64,000 nt of DNA from Streptomyces atroolivaceus (GCF_000717025.1 NZ_JNXG01000021.1:124001-188000), one strand, 5' to 3'; positions 26,560 to 35,556 are shown, counted from the stretch's first letter. The notes: generated by a model from the letters alone, not told the origin. Numbers and translations are program-made.

Positions 26560-26739
26560 TCAGGCGGCCGTTCGCACGCTCGTACCCGTGGCCGTGGCCC
26601 ACTCCACCAGCAGGCGCTGGTACTCCGTCTCGTCGGCCGGGGAGAGCAGGCCGCCCGAGCGCTGCCACAGGGTGCGGATCTCTTCGTTGACCACGGAGGC
26701 GGGGCGCACGGCGGCGGACGGGTTCGGATACGGGGACAT
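26560..26739 (-). CDS. Small conserved-type protein of unknown function (59 aa)
   Basis: The product starts MSPYPNPSAAVRPASVVNEE and continues as a mainly helical, charged domain (RTLWQRSGGLLSPADETEYQ, RLLVEWATA) typical of very short streptomycete proteins found near regulators. The ATG at 26739 gives the natural N-terminus; a TTG at 26748 is in frame and has GAGGGGG about eight bases upstream, so three extra residues are possible. A strong hairpin follows the stop. No membrane or export signal is present and I assign no function. Confidence 0.6.
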   Translation of the reverse strand: MSPYPNPSAAVRPASVVNEEIRTLWQRSGGLLSPADETEYQRLLVEWATATGTSVRTAA

Positions 26740-26819
26740 GTCCACCAAGCTAAACCCCCTCAGGGCTCACGGACCCTCTCCGGGGCAGGGATATCCCTCA
26801 CACCTCCTCCCGGAATCCT

Positions 26820-27557
26820 TCACGCATGGTGCGTGCCGGGTCCTTCCCCGGTGCGTTCCAGCAGTCCGAGCGCCCGGAGCCCGGCCGGCCGCTCCGCGAC
26901 GGGGAGCGGGTCCACGAAGCGCACCTCGCAGCCCAGTGCCGTCGCGCCCCCGTCGGCGTGGCGGTCGTCACCGACCATGACCACATCCGCCGGATCGCAC
27001 CCCAGGAGCGTGCACGCCGTGCGGAACAGGCGCGGGTCCGGCTTCTGGATGCCGTGTTCGCAGGACAGGACGTATACGTCGACCAGCTCGTCCAGGCCGT
27101 GTGCGCGGAAGACGGGACGCAGGTCCCAGCCGATGTTGCTCACGACGCCGACCGCTACGCCCCTGTGACGCAACTCGCGCAGCACCTCGGCAGCGTCGGA
27201 GTACGGCTGCCAGGCGGCAGGGCTCATGTGGCGGTCGTACAGCGCGTCGGGCAGCCCCGCGTCCGGGAGGGCGGCCTCGCGGGCCAGGCCGGTGTACGCC
27301 TCCCTGTGCAGCCGTGCATCGCGGTCGCGATCGGCCCACACGGCGGCCAGCGACGGCGGAATCCGCTCGGGGTGCGGGCCGCCGGGCAGCGCTCCGGCCG
27401 CAGTCAGCCGACGTACGCAGTCCTCGAAGTCGGCCCGCTCCACCATGGTGCCCCGAGCGTCGAGGGCGGCGCGCAGCCACGCGTCGACGGGCTCGATCCG
27501 GAAGAGGGTCCCGGAGAAGTCGAAAAGTACACCCTTGGGTCGCATGAAGCCGATCAT
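26820..27557 (-). CDS. HAD-superfamily hydrolase
   Basis: The 245-residue protein has HAD motif I as LFDFSGTLFR (the second Asp of the usual DxDxT replaced by Ser, as in some phosphonatase-like members), an alpha-helical cap, motif II around VGVVSNIGWD, motif III near KPDPRLF and motif IV MVGDDRHADGGA. It is inferred to be a small-molecule phosphatase or related hydrolase. ATG 27557 is preceded by a G-rich site; ATG 27545 is in frame. It follows the PAP2 phosphatase gene by 19 bp on the same strand, so they are probably one operon. Confidence 0.85.
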   Translation of the reverse strand: MIGFMRPKGVLFDFSGTLFRIEPVDAWLRAALDARGTMVERADFEDCVRRLTAAGALPGGPHPERIPPSLAAVWADRDRDARLHREAYTGLAREAALPDAGLPDALYDRHMSPAAWQPYSDAAEVLRELRHRGVAVGVVSNIGWDLRPVFRAHGLDELVDVYVLSCEHGIQKPDPRLFRTACTLLGCDPADVVMVGDDRHADGGATALGCEVRFVDPLPVAERPAGLRALGLLERTGEGPGTHHA

Positions 27558-27576
27558 CGCCGCCCCCGGCAAGCAG

Positions 27577-28278
27577 CTACAAGGGCGCGTCCCCGTCCCC
27601 GTCGCCGCCCGCAGGCCGGGTGCGCCGGGCGTATCCGGTGTATCCGGCGACGGAGAGCACGACCACCGTGGCCCCCAGAACGACTCCGCCCACCACATCG
27701 CTCAGCCAGTGCACGCCGAGGTAGACGCGGGTGTACGCCACACCGGCCACCGAGATCACGGCGAGCGCCAGGGAACCCCACCACAGCGGTGCCTGCGCGC
27801 CGTGCAGGCGCAGCAGCCACAGGAGGAGCCCGCAGGTCACCGCCGCGGTCATGACGTGACCTGAGGGGAAGGCCGCGTAGTGCGCCGAGTCCACCGGGTC
27901 GACCCACCGCGGGCGTTCGCGGCCCACGGCGGCCTTGAGCCCTTGCTGTACGAGCGTGGCGAAAAGACTTGTCGCGGCGACCCAGCCGGCGAGCAGCCGT
28001 GAGCCGCGCCACCACAGGGTGATCACGACGGCGGCGGTCAGGACGCGCATCGTCCAGGGATCCCACACCCAGTCCGTCAGAACCCGGTTGGCGTGGACGA
28101 GCCCCGGTTCGGTCACCGCTCTGCGGTGCAGCGCCTCGGCCACCGCTGTGTCCAGCGACATCAGAGGAGACCAGGCCAGCGCGACCAGCACGAGTACGAC
28201 GAGGGACAGTGCGGCGCAGACGAGGCCCGTCAACAGGAAGGGGACTCGGGCGCGCGGAGGGCGGGGAGGGGAGTGCAT
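27577..28278 (-). CDS. PAP2-family membrane phosphatase
   Basis: The 233-residue membrane protein has about five helices and all three phosphatidate phosphatase motifs: KAAVGRERPRW (C1), AAFPSGHVMTA (C2) and RVYLGVHWLSDVVGG (C3), with catalytic histidines in C2 and C3. It should dephosphorylate a lipid phosphate such as phosphatidic acid or undecaprenyl pyrophosphate on the outer membrane face. ATG 28278 has GGGGA-type purines upstream. It lies between the M56 peptidase and the HAD hydrolase, all on the minus strand with short gaps. Confidence 0.93.
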   Translation of the reverse strand: MHSPPRPPRARVPFLLTGLVCAALSLVVLVLVALAWSPLMSLDTAVAEALHRRAVTEPGLVHANRVLTDWVWDPWTMRVLTAAVVITLWWRGSRLLAGWVAATSLFATLVQQGLKAAVGRERPRWVDPVDSAHYAAFPSGHVMTAAVTCGLLLWLLRLHGAQAPLWWGSLALAVISVAGVAYTRVYLGVHWLSDVVGGVVLGATVVVLSVAGYTGYARRTRPAGGDGDGDAPL

Positions 28279-28312
28279 GGGGATGATCCTCGTTCACGAC
28301 CGGCGCGTGAGG

Positions 28313-29248
28313 CTATCCCAGGGCACTCAGACCGGGGACGAAGGCCACCAGCAGGGGCACGACGGGCACCAGTGCCGCAGCGGCCGTCAGTCGCAGCCGA
28401 CGGCCCGCCGTGAGCCGCTCCACCGGCTCGAGCAAGCGGTTCACCCTGAGCGGCATGTGGGCCCCGGAAGCCGGTGCCGGGCCGAACACGCCACGGTCCT
28501 CGTTGAGTTCGACCAGGGCGAGCGCGATCGTGAGACGCCCGAAGCGCCGTGACGCCACGTCGTCCGCGGCCAGTTCGACAAGGCGATGCATCTCGTCGCG
28601 GAAAGCGGCGAACACCGGTACCTGCGGGAATCCGGTCGCGAGCGCCCCCGAGCAGTGCAGGAGCCAGTCGTGGCGCGCCTGTGCGTGGCCCTGTTCATGG
28701 GCCAGGACGGCATCGAGCTGACGCCCCTTCAACCGCCCGAGTGCCGCGGTGGTGATGACCAGTTGGGGCGCTGCCCCCGGCAGCCACCACGCGTCGGGCC
28801 GTTCACCCTCCAGCACCACGAGGCGCCCGCTGCCGGGTTCCTCTCCCGGCAACAGCGGGGAGCGGACCAGAAGTTCGGTGCGCCGTCGCCTGCGACGGGC
28901 CCGCGCCTGGTGGATCTCCCGTACGAGCATGGCCGCGGTCCACACGCCGCCGAACGCCAGCAGCACGGCGATGACCGCGGACCACGGGCCGTACGCGCCC
29001 AGGGCGTACGCCTCGACCACGGCGTTCGGGGCGGGTGCGAAGACGTGGCCGCGGACCGCCTGCCAGGCGGCGGCCGCACTGAAGGTCATGGAGAGCGCGA
29101 ACGACAACAGGACACCCGCGACCACGCACTGCCAGACCCACAGGGCAACGACCGGCTCACGCTCCGGCCACCGGGCCCTCGCCATCAGACCCGGGGCCAC
29201 GACGGCGGCCAGTGCGCCGAGCAGCAGCAGCACGAGGGAGACCATCAT
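28313..29248 (-). CDS. M56-family (BlaR1-like) integral membrane metallopeptidase
   Basis: The 311-residue protein has N-terminal membrane helices (VSLVLLLLGALAAVVAPGLM and two more), a cytoplasmic loop, then the zinc motif HEQGHAQARHDW (HExxH) and a distal ELAADDVASRR segment, and C-terminal helices. This is the BlaR1/MecR1 peptidase core without a sensor domain. BlaR1-type peptidases usually cleave a BlaI repressor encoded next to them, but no BlaI gene is visible nearby; a DUF5134 membrane protein lies upstream instead. Start codons ATG 29248 and ATG 29245 are adjacent. Confidence 0.88.
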   Translation of the reverse strand: MMVSLVLLLLGALAAVVAPGLMARARWPEREPVVALWVWQCVVAGVLLSFALSMTFSAAAAWQAVRGHVFAPAPNAVVEAYALGAYGPWSAVIAVLLAFGGVWTAAMLVREIHQARARRRRRRTELLVRSPLLPGEEPGSGRLVVLEGERPDAWWLPGAAPQLVITTAALGRLKGRQLDAVLAHEQGHAQARHDWLLHCSGALATGFPQVPVFAAFRDEMHRLVELAADDVASRRFGRLTIALALVELNEDRGVFGPAPASGAHMPLRVNRLLEPVERLTAGRRLRLTAAAALVPVVPLLVAFVPGLSALG

Positions 29249-29335
29249 GGGCGTCAGCCTATGAGTGCCGCGGCGTCCCCGGGTATGGCCGCGCGCGTCA
29301 AGTGACGTACGACACCGTGCGCGGGGCCCGTCGTC

Positions 29336-29929
29336 TCACAGGGTGAGCAGCATGGCGAACATGGCTATGCCCATGGTCAGCCTGCACGCCAGGGCCAGCT
29401 CGGGCCGAGCGCCCCACGTCTGGCCCCTGACGACGCCATGGCCGGCCACGGCCGGCGCCCCGGCGTGTGGGGGAGCCGGTATCAGCTGCCCGGCCGAGCG
29501 CAGGACGTACAGGGCGTAGTAGACCAGCAGCGCTCCCGTCAGCACGGGGAGGCCTCCCGCCGCACCCGCGGCGTGGCCCGTATGGCCGCCGCCCGGGACA
29601 TGGGCCCCCGGCGCCATGGCCACGGCCATGTAGACCATGGCCAGCGAACCGACCAGATGATGCAGATGATGGCCGCCGCCCCTCGCGTACACGACCGCCC
29701 GCAACGAGGCGGCGCCGAACACCACCGCGTAGACCGTCCACGTCCATTGCGGAAGCGTGAGCAGGGCAGCGGGCACCGCCATCGCGGCCATCCCGAACCC
29801 CATCAGCGCCTCGGCGCGCGCCGATCTGCGTTCCTGCTCCGTGCCGTCTCGGGTCCGCAGCAGGCAGTACGCCCCCGTGGCCCCGCACAACACCATGAGC
29901 AGCCAGCCGGACAGCGCCGGTCCGTGCAC
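29336..29929 (-). CDS. DUF5134-type multi-spanning membrane protein
   Basis: The 197-residue protein has about five hydrophobic helices and a His/Gly-rich loop (GGGHHLHHLVGSL, HVPGGGHTGHAAG) that could bind a metal. It resembles actinobacterial DUF5134 proteins often encoded beside M56 peptidases. GTG 29929 was chosen because GGGGGAGGTG lies directly upstream; the frame runs on to 30133 without a comparable site. It is 87 bp before the M56 gene on the same strand and probably co-transcribed with it. Function is unknown. Confidence 0.78.
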   Translation of the reverse strand: MHGPALSGWLLMVLCGATGAYCLLRTRDGTEQERRSARAEALMGFGMAAMAVPAALLTLPQWTWTVYAVVFGAASLRAVVYARGGGHHLHHLVGSLAMVYMAVAMAPGAHVPGGGHTGHAAGAAGGLPVLTGALLVYYALYVLRSAGQLIPAPPHAGAPAVAGHGVVRGQTWGARPELALACRLTMGIAMFAMLLTL

Positions 29930-30108
29930 GGTGCACCTCCCCCTGTGGCGAATCACGCCGGTCCGTCCCATCGATGCCCCGGCCGGGGTGTTCCTACCGG
30001 GGCGCATTGGAGTACCGGGGGGAGCGCGAGAGGGCCTGCGGGGGGCGGCCGGGGCCGGGTTAGTCTCGGGAAAGCACAGGCGGCAGCACCCCACCGGAGA
30101 AGAGCCAC

Positions 30109-30657
30109 ATGGACATCGCACCGGCAGAGGCACGGGCAGAACTGACCTTCCGCGACGCGACCGAGGACGATGTGCCGATCCTCGTGCGCCTCGTCGAGTC
30201 CGCCTACCGGGGTGACGCGAGCCGGGCCGGATGGACCACGGAGGCGGACATCCTGCAGGGGCAGCGCACCGACGCGGACGGGGTGCGCGAGGTGCTCGCG
30301 CACCCCTCGGGCCGGGTGCTCGTGGCCGAGCGGGACGGCGAGCCGGTCGCCTGCTGCCAGCTCGAACACCGCGGGAAGGCCGCGTACTTCGGAATGTTCG
30401 CGGTCAGGCCCGAGCTGCAGGGCGCGGGTCTCGGCAAGGTGATCATCGCCGAGGCGGAGCGTGCGGCACGCGAGAGCTGGGGGGTGAGCGAGATGCACAT
30501 GACGGTGATCTCGGTCCGTGAGGAGCTCATCGCCTGGTACGAGCGCCGGGGGTACCGCCGTACGGGAGAGCTGACGCCCTTCCCGTACGGCGACGAGCGC
30601 TTCGGTGTCCCGCAGCGCGACGACCTCGCGTTCGAGCTGCTGGTCAAGAAGCTCTAG
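30109..30657 (+). CDS. GNAT-family N-acetyltransferase
   Basis: The 182-residue protein has the GNAT fold: LTFRDATEDDVPILVRLVES at the N-terminus, FGMFAVRPELQGAGLGKVII containing the acetyl-CoA loop (QGAGLG, of the Q/RxxGxG/A form), and the C-terminal AWYERRGYRRTGEL. It acetylates an amine of an unknown substrate. GGAGAAGAG precedes the ATG. It is transcribed alone, convergent with the glycerophosphodiesterase gene across 40 bp. Confidence 0.9.
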   Translation: MDIAPAEARAELTFRDATEDDVPILVRLVESAYRGDASRAGWTTEADILQGQRTDADGVREVLAHPSGRVLVAERDGEPVACCQLEHRGKAAYFGMFAVRPELQGAGLGKVIIAEAERAARESWGVSEMHMTVISVREELIAWYERRGYRRTGELTPFPYGDERFGVPQRDDLAFELLVKKL

Positions 30658-30697
30658 ATCCTACGGACGGTGGTGCGCGCCGGCACCCCTGGGTGCC

Positions 30698-31381
30698 TCA
30701 GGCGGTGAAGCGGCCCGCGCGCCGGATCTCCGGGTAGTCGGTCGTGGCGCCGTCCAGACCCAGCGCGCGTACGAGACGCAGCTGGTCCTGGGTGTTCACC
30801 ACCCACCCGATCACCTTCAGGCCCTCCGCGTGTGCCTGCTCGACCACCTCCAGCGTGAGTCGGCGGATGTTCAGGGCGAGCGTCGCCGCCCCCGCCGCCT
30901 TCGCCCGGTCCACCACATCGCCTTCCCACCGGCTCGCGATGAGTACCGTCCGCACCCCCGGGACCAGCTGCGCGATCTCGGCGACCGCCGCGTCGTGGAA
31001 CGAGGACACCTCGACGCGGCCGGCCAGATCGCGCCGCAGCATCACCTCGGCCAGGGCCCTCGCAGCCGCCACGTCCTTGATCTCCGCCTGGACGGGCGAG
31101 CGGATCGCGTCGAGTACCTCCTCGAAGACCGGCACACGTTCGCCTCGCCCGGCGTCGAGCTCGCGGAGCTCCGAGAGCGTCTTCTCGGCGATCAGCCCTC
31201 TCCCGTCCGTCGTGCGGTCCACGGCGGCGTCGTGCATCACGGCGAGCGCGCCGTCCTTGCTCAGATGGAGATCCAGTTCGACGGCGTCCATGCCGGCCTG
31301 CTCCGCGTGCACGAACGAGCGCAGCGTGTTCTCCGGCTCGACGCCCATGACCCCGCGATGACCGATGGTGAGAAAAGTCAA
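30698..31381 (-). CDS. Glycerophosphodiester phosphodiesterase
   Basis: The 227-residue enzyme hydrolyses glycerophosphodiesters to glycerol-3-phosphate. It has the full GDPD signature: TIGHRGVMGVEPENTLRSF (HRG with catalytic His), DAVELDLHLSKDGALAVMHD (metal-binding ExD and second catalytic His), and EIKD. No signal peptide is present, so this is a cytoplasmic form. TTG 31381 is used because the HRG motif must be included and GGGAG lies about five bases upstream; no ATG or GTG fits. It stands alone, convergent with the GNAT gene. Confidence 0.9.
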   Translation of the reverse strand: MTFLTIGHRGVMGVEPENTLRSFVHAEQAGMDAVELDLHLSKDGALAVMHDAAVDRTTDGRGLIAEKTLSELRELDAGRGERVPVFEEVLDAIRSPVQAEIKDVAAARALAEVMLRRDLAGRVEVSSFHDAAVAEIAQLVPGVRTVLIASRWEGDVVDRAKAAGAATLALNIRRLTLEVVEQAHAEGLKVIGWVVNTQDQLRLVRALGLDGATTDYPEIRRAGRFTA

Positions 31382-31628
31382 GGCACTCCCGCTTCCGTCC
31401 GTCCTGGTCGCCCCGCGTGCGGCTCCTACCCACAGGGAACCAGTTCGCGCCTTCAGGGCGGGCTCTGCCCGGCCAGTCCGGTGGAAGAAGTTGTCATGCG
31501 GATGTGTGACGGGAAAAATAACGGTGACCATGTGGGGTGGCAGGATAATTTTCTGCCCTCCACTTGTCCGAAGGGGCCACGCATGGATACGGTTACTTGA
31601 CGCGAGGTTCTCCCGTGAAGGAAGTGCT

Positions 31629-33026
31629 ATGACGGAAATTCTTGAGCATGACGCCGCTGCCGGTGCGATAGCTGCTGCCCAGCGGGTCGTGGAGCACCCG
31701 GCCTGGCCCAGGCTCAAGAGTGCCGTGGAAGAGCTCCGCCCCTGGCAGTCCGAGGACGGTTCCATCGACTTCGCGGCCGAGGGCGCTCCCTCCGCGGAGA
31801 CCGCCGCCGCCGTCGTCGAGCGGGTGGTCACGGCGGTCGAGCAGCTCTCCCCGCTGCTCCCGCACGACGAGGCCTACCACCGGGCGCTCGTCACCGATCT
31901 GCGTCGCTGGGCCGCTGACGGTTTCGGTGTCCCTGACTTCCTCGACTCGCTGCTCGCCTTCCAGCCGGCCAGGAACCGTGCGGACGGCCTCCAGCATCTG
32001 GTCGTGTTCGCGATGTACACGCAGAACGGCAACCCGGACCGCAACCTCGAAGCCGTCGTGCTGCGCATGGTCTGGCCCGAGTGGCTTGCCGACCTCGAAG
32101 CCACGCGCTACGACAACCCGCTGTTCTGCGGCATCACCTTCGAGGACTTCACCTCGGGCTACGATACCAACTCCGCCGTGCTGTTCCCCGAGACCATCGC
32201 CGTACGCGAGGCGCCGGAACGCTTCAGCTGGGGCGGCATCTTCTGTGACCGTGAGGCCGCCCGTTTCCGCCGCGTGACCGAGGCGTCCGTCGAGCTCCTG
32301 GGCGTCGAGCTGCCCGACGACATCCGGGAGATGCTCGGGGACCAGAAGCGCTGCGAGCAGGCGTTCGTGCTCTGGGACATGGTCCACGACCGCACCCACA
32401 GCCATGGCGACCTGCCGTTCGACCCCTTCATGATCAAACAGCGCCAGCCGTTCTGGATGTACGGGCTCGAGGAGCTGCGCTGCGACCTCACCGCCTTCAG
32501 GGAGGCCGTGAAGCTGGAGGCCGACGGCTTCGGACAGGGTCGTGACGTCCAGTTCGCCGTGCTCTTCGACCGGATGTTCCGCTTCCCCGTCACGGGTGAG
32601 CGGGTGCGCAACTACGACGGCCTCGGCGGCCAGCTGCTCTTCGCCTACCTCCACAAGCACGACGTGGTCCGCTGGACCGACAACACGCTCAGGATCGACT
32701 GGGCCCGTGCCCCGCAGGTCACCAACCAGCTCTGCGGAGAGATCGAGAAGCTCTACCGCGACGGCATCGACCGTCCCAAGCTCGTGCACTGGTTCGCGGC
32801 GTACGACCTGGTCGCGACCTACCTCGCACCCCACCCCGGATCCCGGTGGGCCAAGGGCCCCGACGCCCTGGACCTCGACCAGCCTCCCCGTAAGCTCGTC
32901 GACGACGTGCTTCCGGACGAGTTTCCCCTGAGCATGTTCTATGAGGCGCTCTCGAAGAAGCTGAAGCATGTGATCGCCTCCACCAAGGGGATCACCGCGG
33001 CGGACGCCGGGCGGGCAGCTGCGTGA
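31629..33026 (+). CDS. DUF6421-family protein
   Basis: The 465-residue cytoplasmic protein matches the DUF6421 family known from actinomycetes, with a helical N-terminus and a conserved HDRTHSHGDLPFDPFM-like segment (VHDRTHSHGDLPFDPF) rich in His and Asp, and FWMYGLEELRCDLTAF, which suggest a metal-dependent helical enzyme. The biochemical function is not known to me. GAAGGAAG precedes the ATG. An SDR dehydrogenase and threonine aldolase follow with short or overlapping junctions, so the three form one operon. A GATAAT -10-like element lies at 31544-31549. Confidence 0.82.
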   Translation: MTEILEHDAAAGAIAAAQRVVEHPAWPRLKSAVEELRPWQSEDGSIDFAAEGAPSAETAAAVVERVVTAVEQLSPLLPHDEAYHRALVTDLRRWAADGFGVPDFLDSLLAFQPARNRADGLQHLVVFAMYTQNGNPDRNLEAVVLRMVWPEWLADLEATRYDNPLFCGITFEDFTSGYDTNSAVLFPETIAVREAPERFSWGGIFCDREAARFRRVTEASVELLGVELPDDIREMLGDQKRCEQAFVLWDMVHDRTHSHGDLPFDPFMIKQRQPFWMYGLEELRCDLTAFREAVKLEADGFGQGRDVQFAVLFDRMFRFPVTGERVRNYDGLGGQLLFAYLHKHDVVRWTDNTLRIDWARAPQVTNQLCGEIEKLYRDGIDRPKLVHWFAAYDLVATYLAPHPGSRWAKGPDALDLDQPPRKLVDDVLPDEFPLSMFYEALSKKLKHVIASTKGITAADAGRAAA

Positions 33027-33052
33027 GCGCGGGTTCTGAGGAGGCGGTGGCG

Positions 33053-33817
33053 ATGAACGGAACAGGCATGGCCGACAGTGGTGCGCTCGAGGGCGCGGTG
33101 GTCGCGGTGGCCGGAGCGGCAGGGCCCGCGGGCCGCGCCACCTTGCTCAGGCTCGCCGAGGCGGGTGCGACCGTGGTCGCCTCCGACGCCAACCCCGAAC
33201 GGCTCGTGGAGGCGGTCGACGCCGCGCGCTACGCACACGGCGGAGCGACGGTCACCGGTGACACGGTCGATCTGCTCGATCCGGCAGCCGCGCGGGAATG
33301 GGCGCTCAAGACGGAGAAGGAGTTCGGTCGTGTCGACGGTCTGGTCCACCTGGTCGGGGGTTGGCGCGGCGGCGCCGGTTTCGGTGACACCAGCCTCGCC
33401 GACTGGGACTACCTCGAGAAGCTGCTGATCCGTACCGTCCAGTCCACCTCGCTCGCCTTCAACGAGGTCATCCAGCGCAGCGACCGGGGCCGGTACGTGC
33501 TGATCAGCGCGGCAGGAGCCAGCAGCCCCACCGCCGGCAACGCGGCCTACGCCGCGTCCAAGGCGGCCGCCGAGGCCTGGACGCTCGCCCTTGCCGACGC
33601 CTTCCGCAAGGCGGGGGGTGACGCGGGCCCGACGTCGGCTGCTGCGATCCTTGTCGTCAAGGCACTGGTGCACGACGCGATGCGCGCCGAGCGCCCGAAT
33701 GCGAAGTTCGCGGGCTTCACGGACGTCACGGAGCTGGCCGAGGCCATCGCCGGAGTCTGGGACATGCCCGCCGGAGAAGTGAACGGAAAGCGTCTGTGGC
33801 TGACTCCGCAACCGTAA
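33053..33817 (+). CDS. Short-chain dehydrogenase/reductase
   Basis: The 254-residue protein has the Rossmann nucleotide motif VAVAGAAGPAGRATLLRLAE (a glycine/alanine variant of TGxxxGxG), VHLVGGWRGG in place of NNAG, and the catalytic Ser with YAASK in AYAASKAAAEAW. It should oxidise or reduce a small alcohol or ketone with NAD(P). ATG 33053 has GAGGAGG eight bases upstream; a GTG at 33023 overlaps the previous stop by four bases and is an alternative. It ends 22 bp inside the threonine aldolase gene. Confidence 0.87.
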   Translation: MNGTGMADSGALEGAVVAVAGAAGPAGRATLLRLAEAGATVVASDANPERLVEAVDAARYAHGGATVTGDTVDLLDPAAAREWALKTEKEFGRVDGLVHLVGGWRGGAGFGDTSLADWDYLEKLLIRTVQSTSLAFNEVIQRSDRGRYVLISAAGASSPTAGNAAYAASKAAAEAWTLALADAFRKAGGDAGPTSAAAILVVKALVHDAMRAERPNAKFAGFTDVTELAEAIAGVWDMPAGEVNGKRLWLTPQP

Positions 33818-34878
33818 GGACCGATGCGCGACGTCATCACGATCCGCAGGTACGCGGCTTCGCCAGTGACAACTACGCCGGTGCGCACCCGGAGGTACTC
33901 GCGGCCCTCGCCCTCGCCAACGGCGGTCATCAGGTCGCCTACGGCGAGGACGACTACACCGGGCACCTCCAAAGGGTCATGCACAGCCACTTCGGCCCCA
34001 CCGCGGAGGCCTTCCCGGTCTTCAACGGCACCGGAGCCAACGTCGTCGCCCTGCAGGCGCTGACCGACCGCTGGGGTGCGGTGATCTGCGCCGAGTCCGC
34101 CCACATCAACGTGGACGAGGGCGGTGCGCCGGAGCGGGTCGGCGGGCTGAAGCTGCTCACCGTCCCGACCCCGGACGGCAAGCTCACGCCGGAGCTCATC
34201 GACCGCGAGGCGTACGGGTGGGAGGACGAGCACCGGGCGATGCCGCAGGTCGTCTCGATCACCCAGAACACCGAGCTCGGCACCGTCTACACGCCCGACG
34301 AGATCCGCGCCGTCTGCGACCACGCCCACGAGCGGGGCATGAAGGTGCACCTCGACGGAGCCCGGATAGCCAACGCCGCCGCATCGCTGGACGTGCCGAT
34401 GCGTACGTTCACCAACACGGTCGGTGTCGACGTCCTCTCGTTCGGCGGCACCAAGAACGGCGCGCTCTTCGGAGAGGCCGTGGTCGTCCTGGACCCGGAC
34501 TCGGTCCGGGCCATGAAGCACCTGCGCAAGCTGTCGATGCAGCTCGCCTCCAAGATGCGCTTCGTCTCGGTCCAGCTCGAGGCGCTGCTCGCCCGCGACC
34601 TCTGGCTGCGCAACGCGCGGCACGCCAACGCCATGGCCCAGCGGCTCGCCGAAGGGGTCCGGACCGTCGACGGCGTGGAGATCCTCCACCCCGTCCAGGC
34701 CAACGCCGTCTTCGCGCGGTTGCCGCACGAGGTGACCGAGCGGCTGCAGAAGCGGTTCCGGTTCTACTTCTGGGACGAGAAGGCCGGAGACGTCCGGTGG
34801 ATGTGCGCCTTCGACACCCGCGAGGACGACGTGGACGCCTTCCTGCTGGCGCTCAAGGAGGAGATGGCCAAGCAGTAG
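33796..34878 (+). CDS. Low-specificity L-threonine aldolase-like PLP enzyme
   Basis: The 360-residue fold-type I PLP enzyme cleaves beta-hydroxy amino acids such as threonine to glycine and an aldehyde. Motifs are SDNYAGAHPEVLAAL, FNGTGANVVALQAL, VHLDGARIANAAA (PLP-binding Asp) and SFGGTKNGALFGE with Lys220 forming the Schiff base. GTG 33796 lies inside the SDR gene's last 22 bases, with GGAAAG upstream, so expression is coupled. With the SDR this suggests a short pathway for a hydroxy or keto amino acid. Confidence 0.93.
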   Translation: MADSATVRTDARRHHDPQVRGFASDNYAGAHPEVLAALALANGGHQVAYGEDDYTGHLQRVMHSHFGPTAEAFPVFNGTGANVVALQALTDRWGAVICAESAHINVDEGGAPERVGGLKLLTVPTPDGKLTPELIDREAYGWEDEHRAMPQVVSITQNTELGTVYTPDEIRAVCDHAHERGMKVHLDGARIANAAASLDVPMRTFTNTVGVDVLSFGGTKNGALFGEAVVVLDPDSVRAMKHLRKLSMQLASKMRFVSVQLEALLARDLWLRNARHANAMAQRLAEGVRTVDGVEILHPVQANAVFARLPHEVTERLQKRFRFYFWDEKAGDVRWMCAFDTREDDVDAFLLALKEEMAKQ

Positions 34879-34888
34879 CAGCATAAGT

Positions 34889-34929
34889 ATGCGGTCGAGC
34901 GGAAATGTATTGCCTCTGCTCGGCCGCAT
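34889..34929 (+). terminator. Imperfect hairpin after the threonine aldolase gene
   Basis: ATGCGGTCGAGC (34889-34900) can pair with GCTCGGCCGCAT (34918-34929) with one G-T wobble across a 17-base loop. It overlaps the promoter of the next gene. Confidence 0.4.
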
Positions 34930-34938
34930 CGCTACGCT
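34910..34938 (+). promoter_or_regulatory. Promoter giving a leaderless transglutaminase-like mRNA
   Basis: TTGCCT (34910-34915) and TACGCT (34933-34938) are exactly 17 bases apart, and the ATG at 34947 is where transcription should begin. Confidence 0.65.
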
Positions 34939-34946
34939 CCCCGGGC

Positions 34947-35543
34947 ATGAAGCTGATTCAGCACGCCTCGGATCTCTCCGCCTATCTCGCCGACGACGAG
35001 GTCATCGATCACCGCCACCCGCTCGTGACCGAGACCGCCGAGCGCCTCGGTGCGGGCGAGGGTGATGCGCATGTGTACGCCTCCGCCGCTTTCGCCTTCG
35101 TTCGCGACTCCGTCCCGCACTCGATGGACGTGGGGGACCCCCGGGTCACCTGGCGCGCGTCCGACGTCCTGGCCGCTCGCACCGGCATCTGCTACGCCAA
35201 GGCACACGCCCTGACCGCCCTGCTCCGGGCCGGGGGCATTCATGCCGGCCTCTGCTACCAGCGGCTCACCGGCGCGGGCGGGGGGCCCGTCGTTCACGGC
35301 CTGGTCGCCGTGCGGCTCCCCGGCCGGGAGCGGTGGGCACGGCAGGATCCGCGCGGGAACGTAGGCGGGATCGACGCCCAGTTCTCCATGGAGGAGGAGC
35401 GGTTGGCCTGGGTGGTCCGACCGGAGTTCAATGAGATGGACTATCCGGTAGTCTATGAAGCACCGCACCCGGCGCCTCTCCACGCACTGCGGAGCTCACG
35501 CGACTGTGCGGAACTGGGGCGGAATCTGCCCGCCTCGCTCTGA
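34947..35543 (+). CDS. Transglutaminase-like cysteine peptidase domain protein
   Basis: The 198-residue protein contains the transglutaminase-core triad: Cys in ARTGICYAKAHALTALLRAG, His in VHGLVAVRLPG, and Asp in RQDPRGNVGG. Members of this group act as proteases, amidases or transglutaminases; the substrate is unknown. There is no signal peptide. The ATG at 34947 coincides with the predicted transcription start, so translation is probably leaderless. It is followed by the B3/B4-domain pseudogene. Confidence 0.88.
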   Translation: MKLIQHASDLSAYLADDEVIDHRHPLVTETAERLGAGEGDAHVYASAAFAFVRDSVPHSMDVGDPRVTWRASDVLAARTGICYAKAHALTALLRAGGIHAGLCYQRLTGAGGGPVVHGLVAVRLPGRERWARQDPRGNVGGIDAQFSMEEERLAWVVRPEFNEMDYPVVYEAPHPAPLHALRSSRDCAELGRNLPASL

Positions 35544-35556
35544 ACCCGTCACGCCC

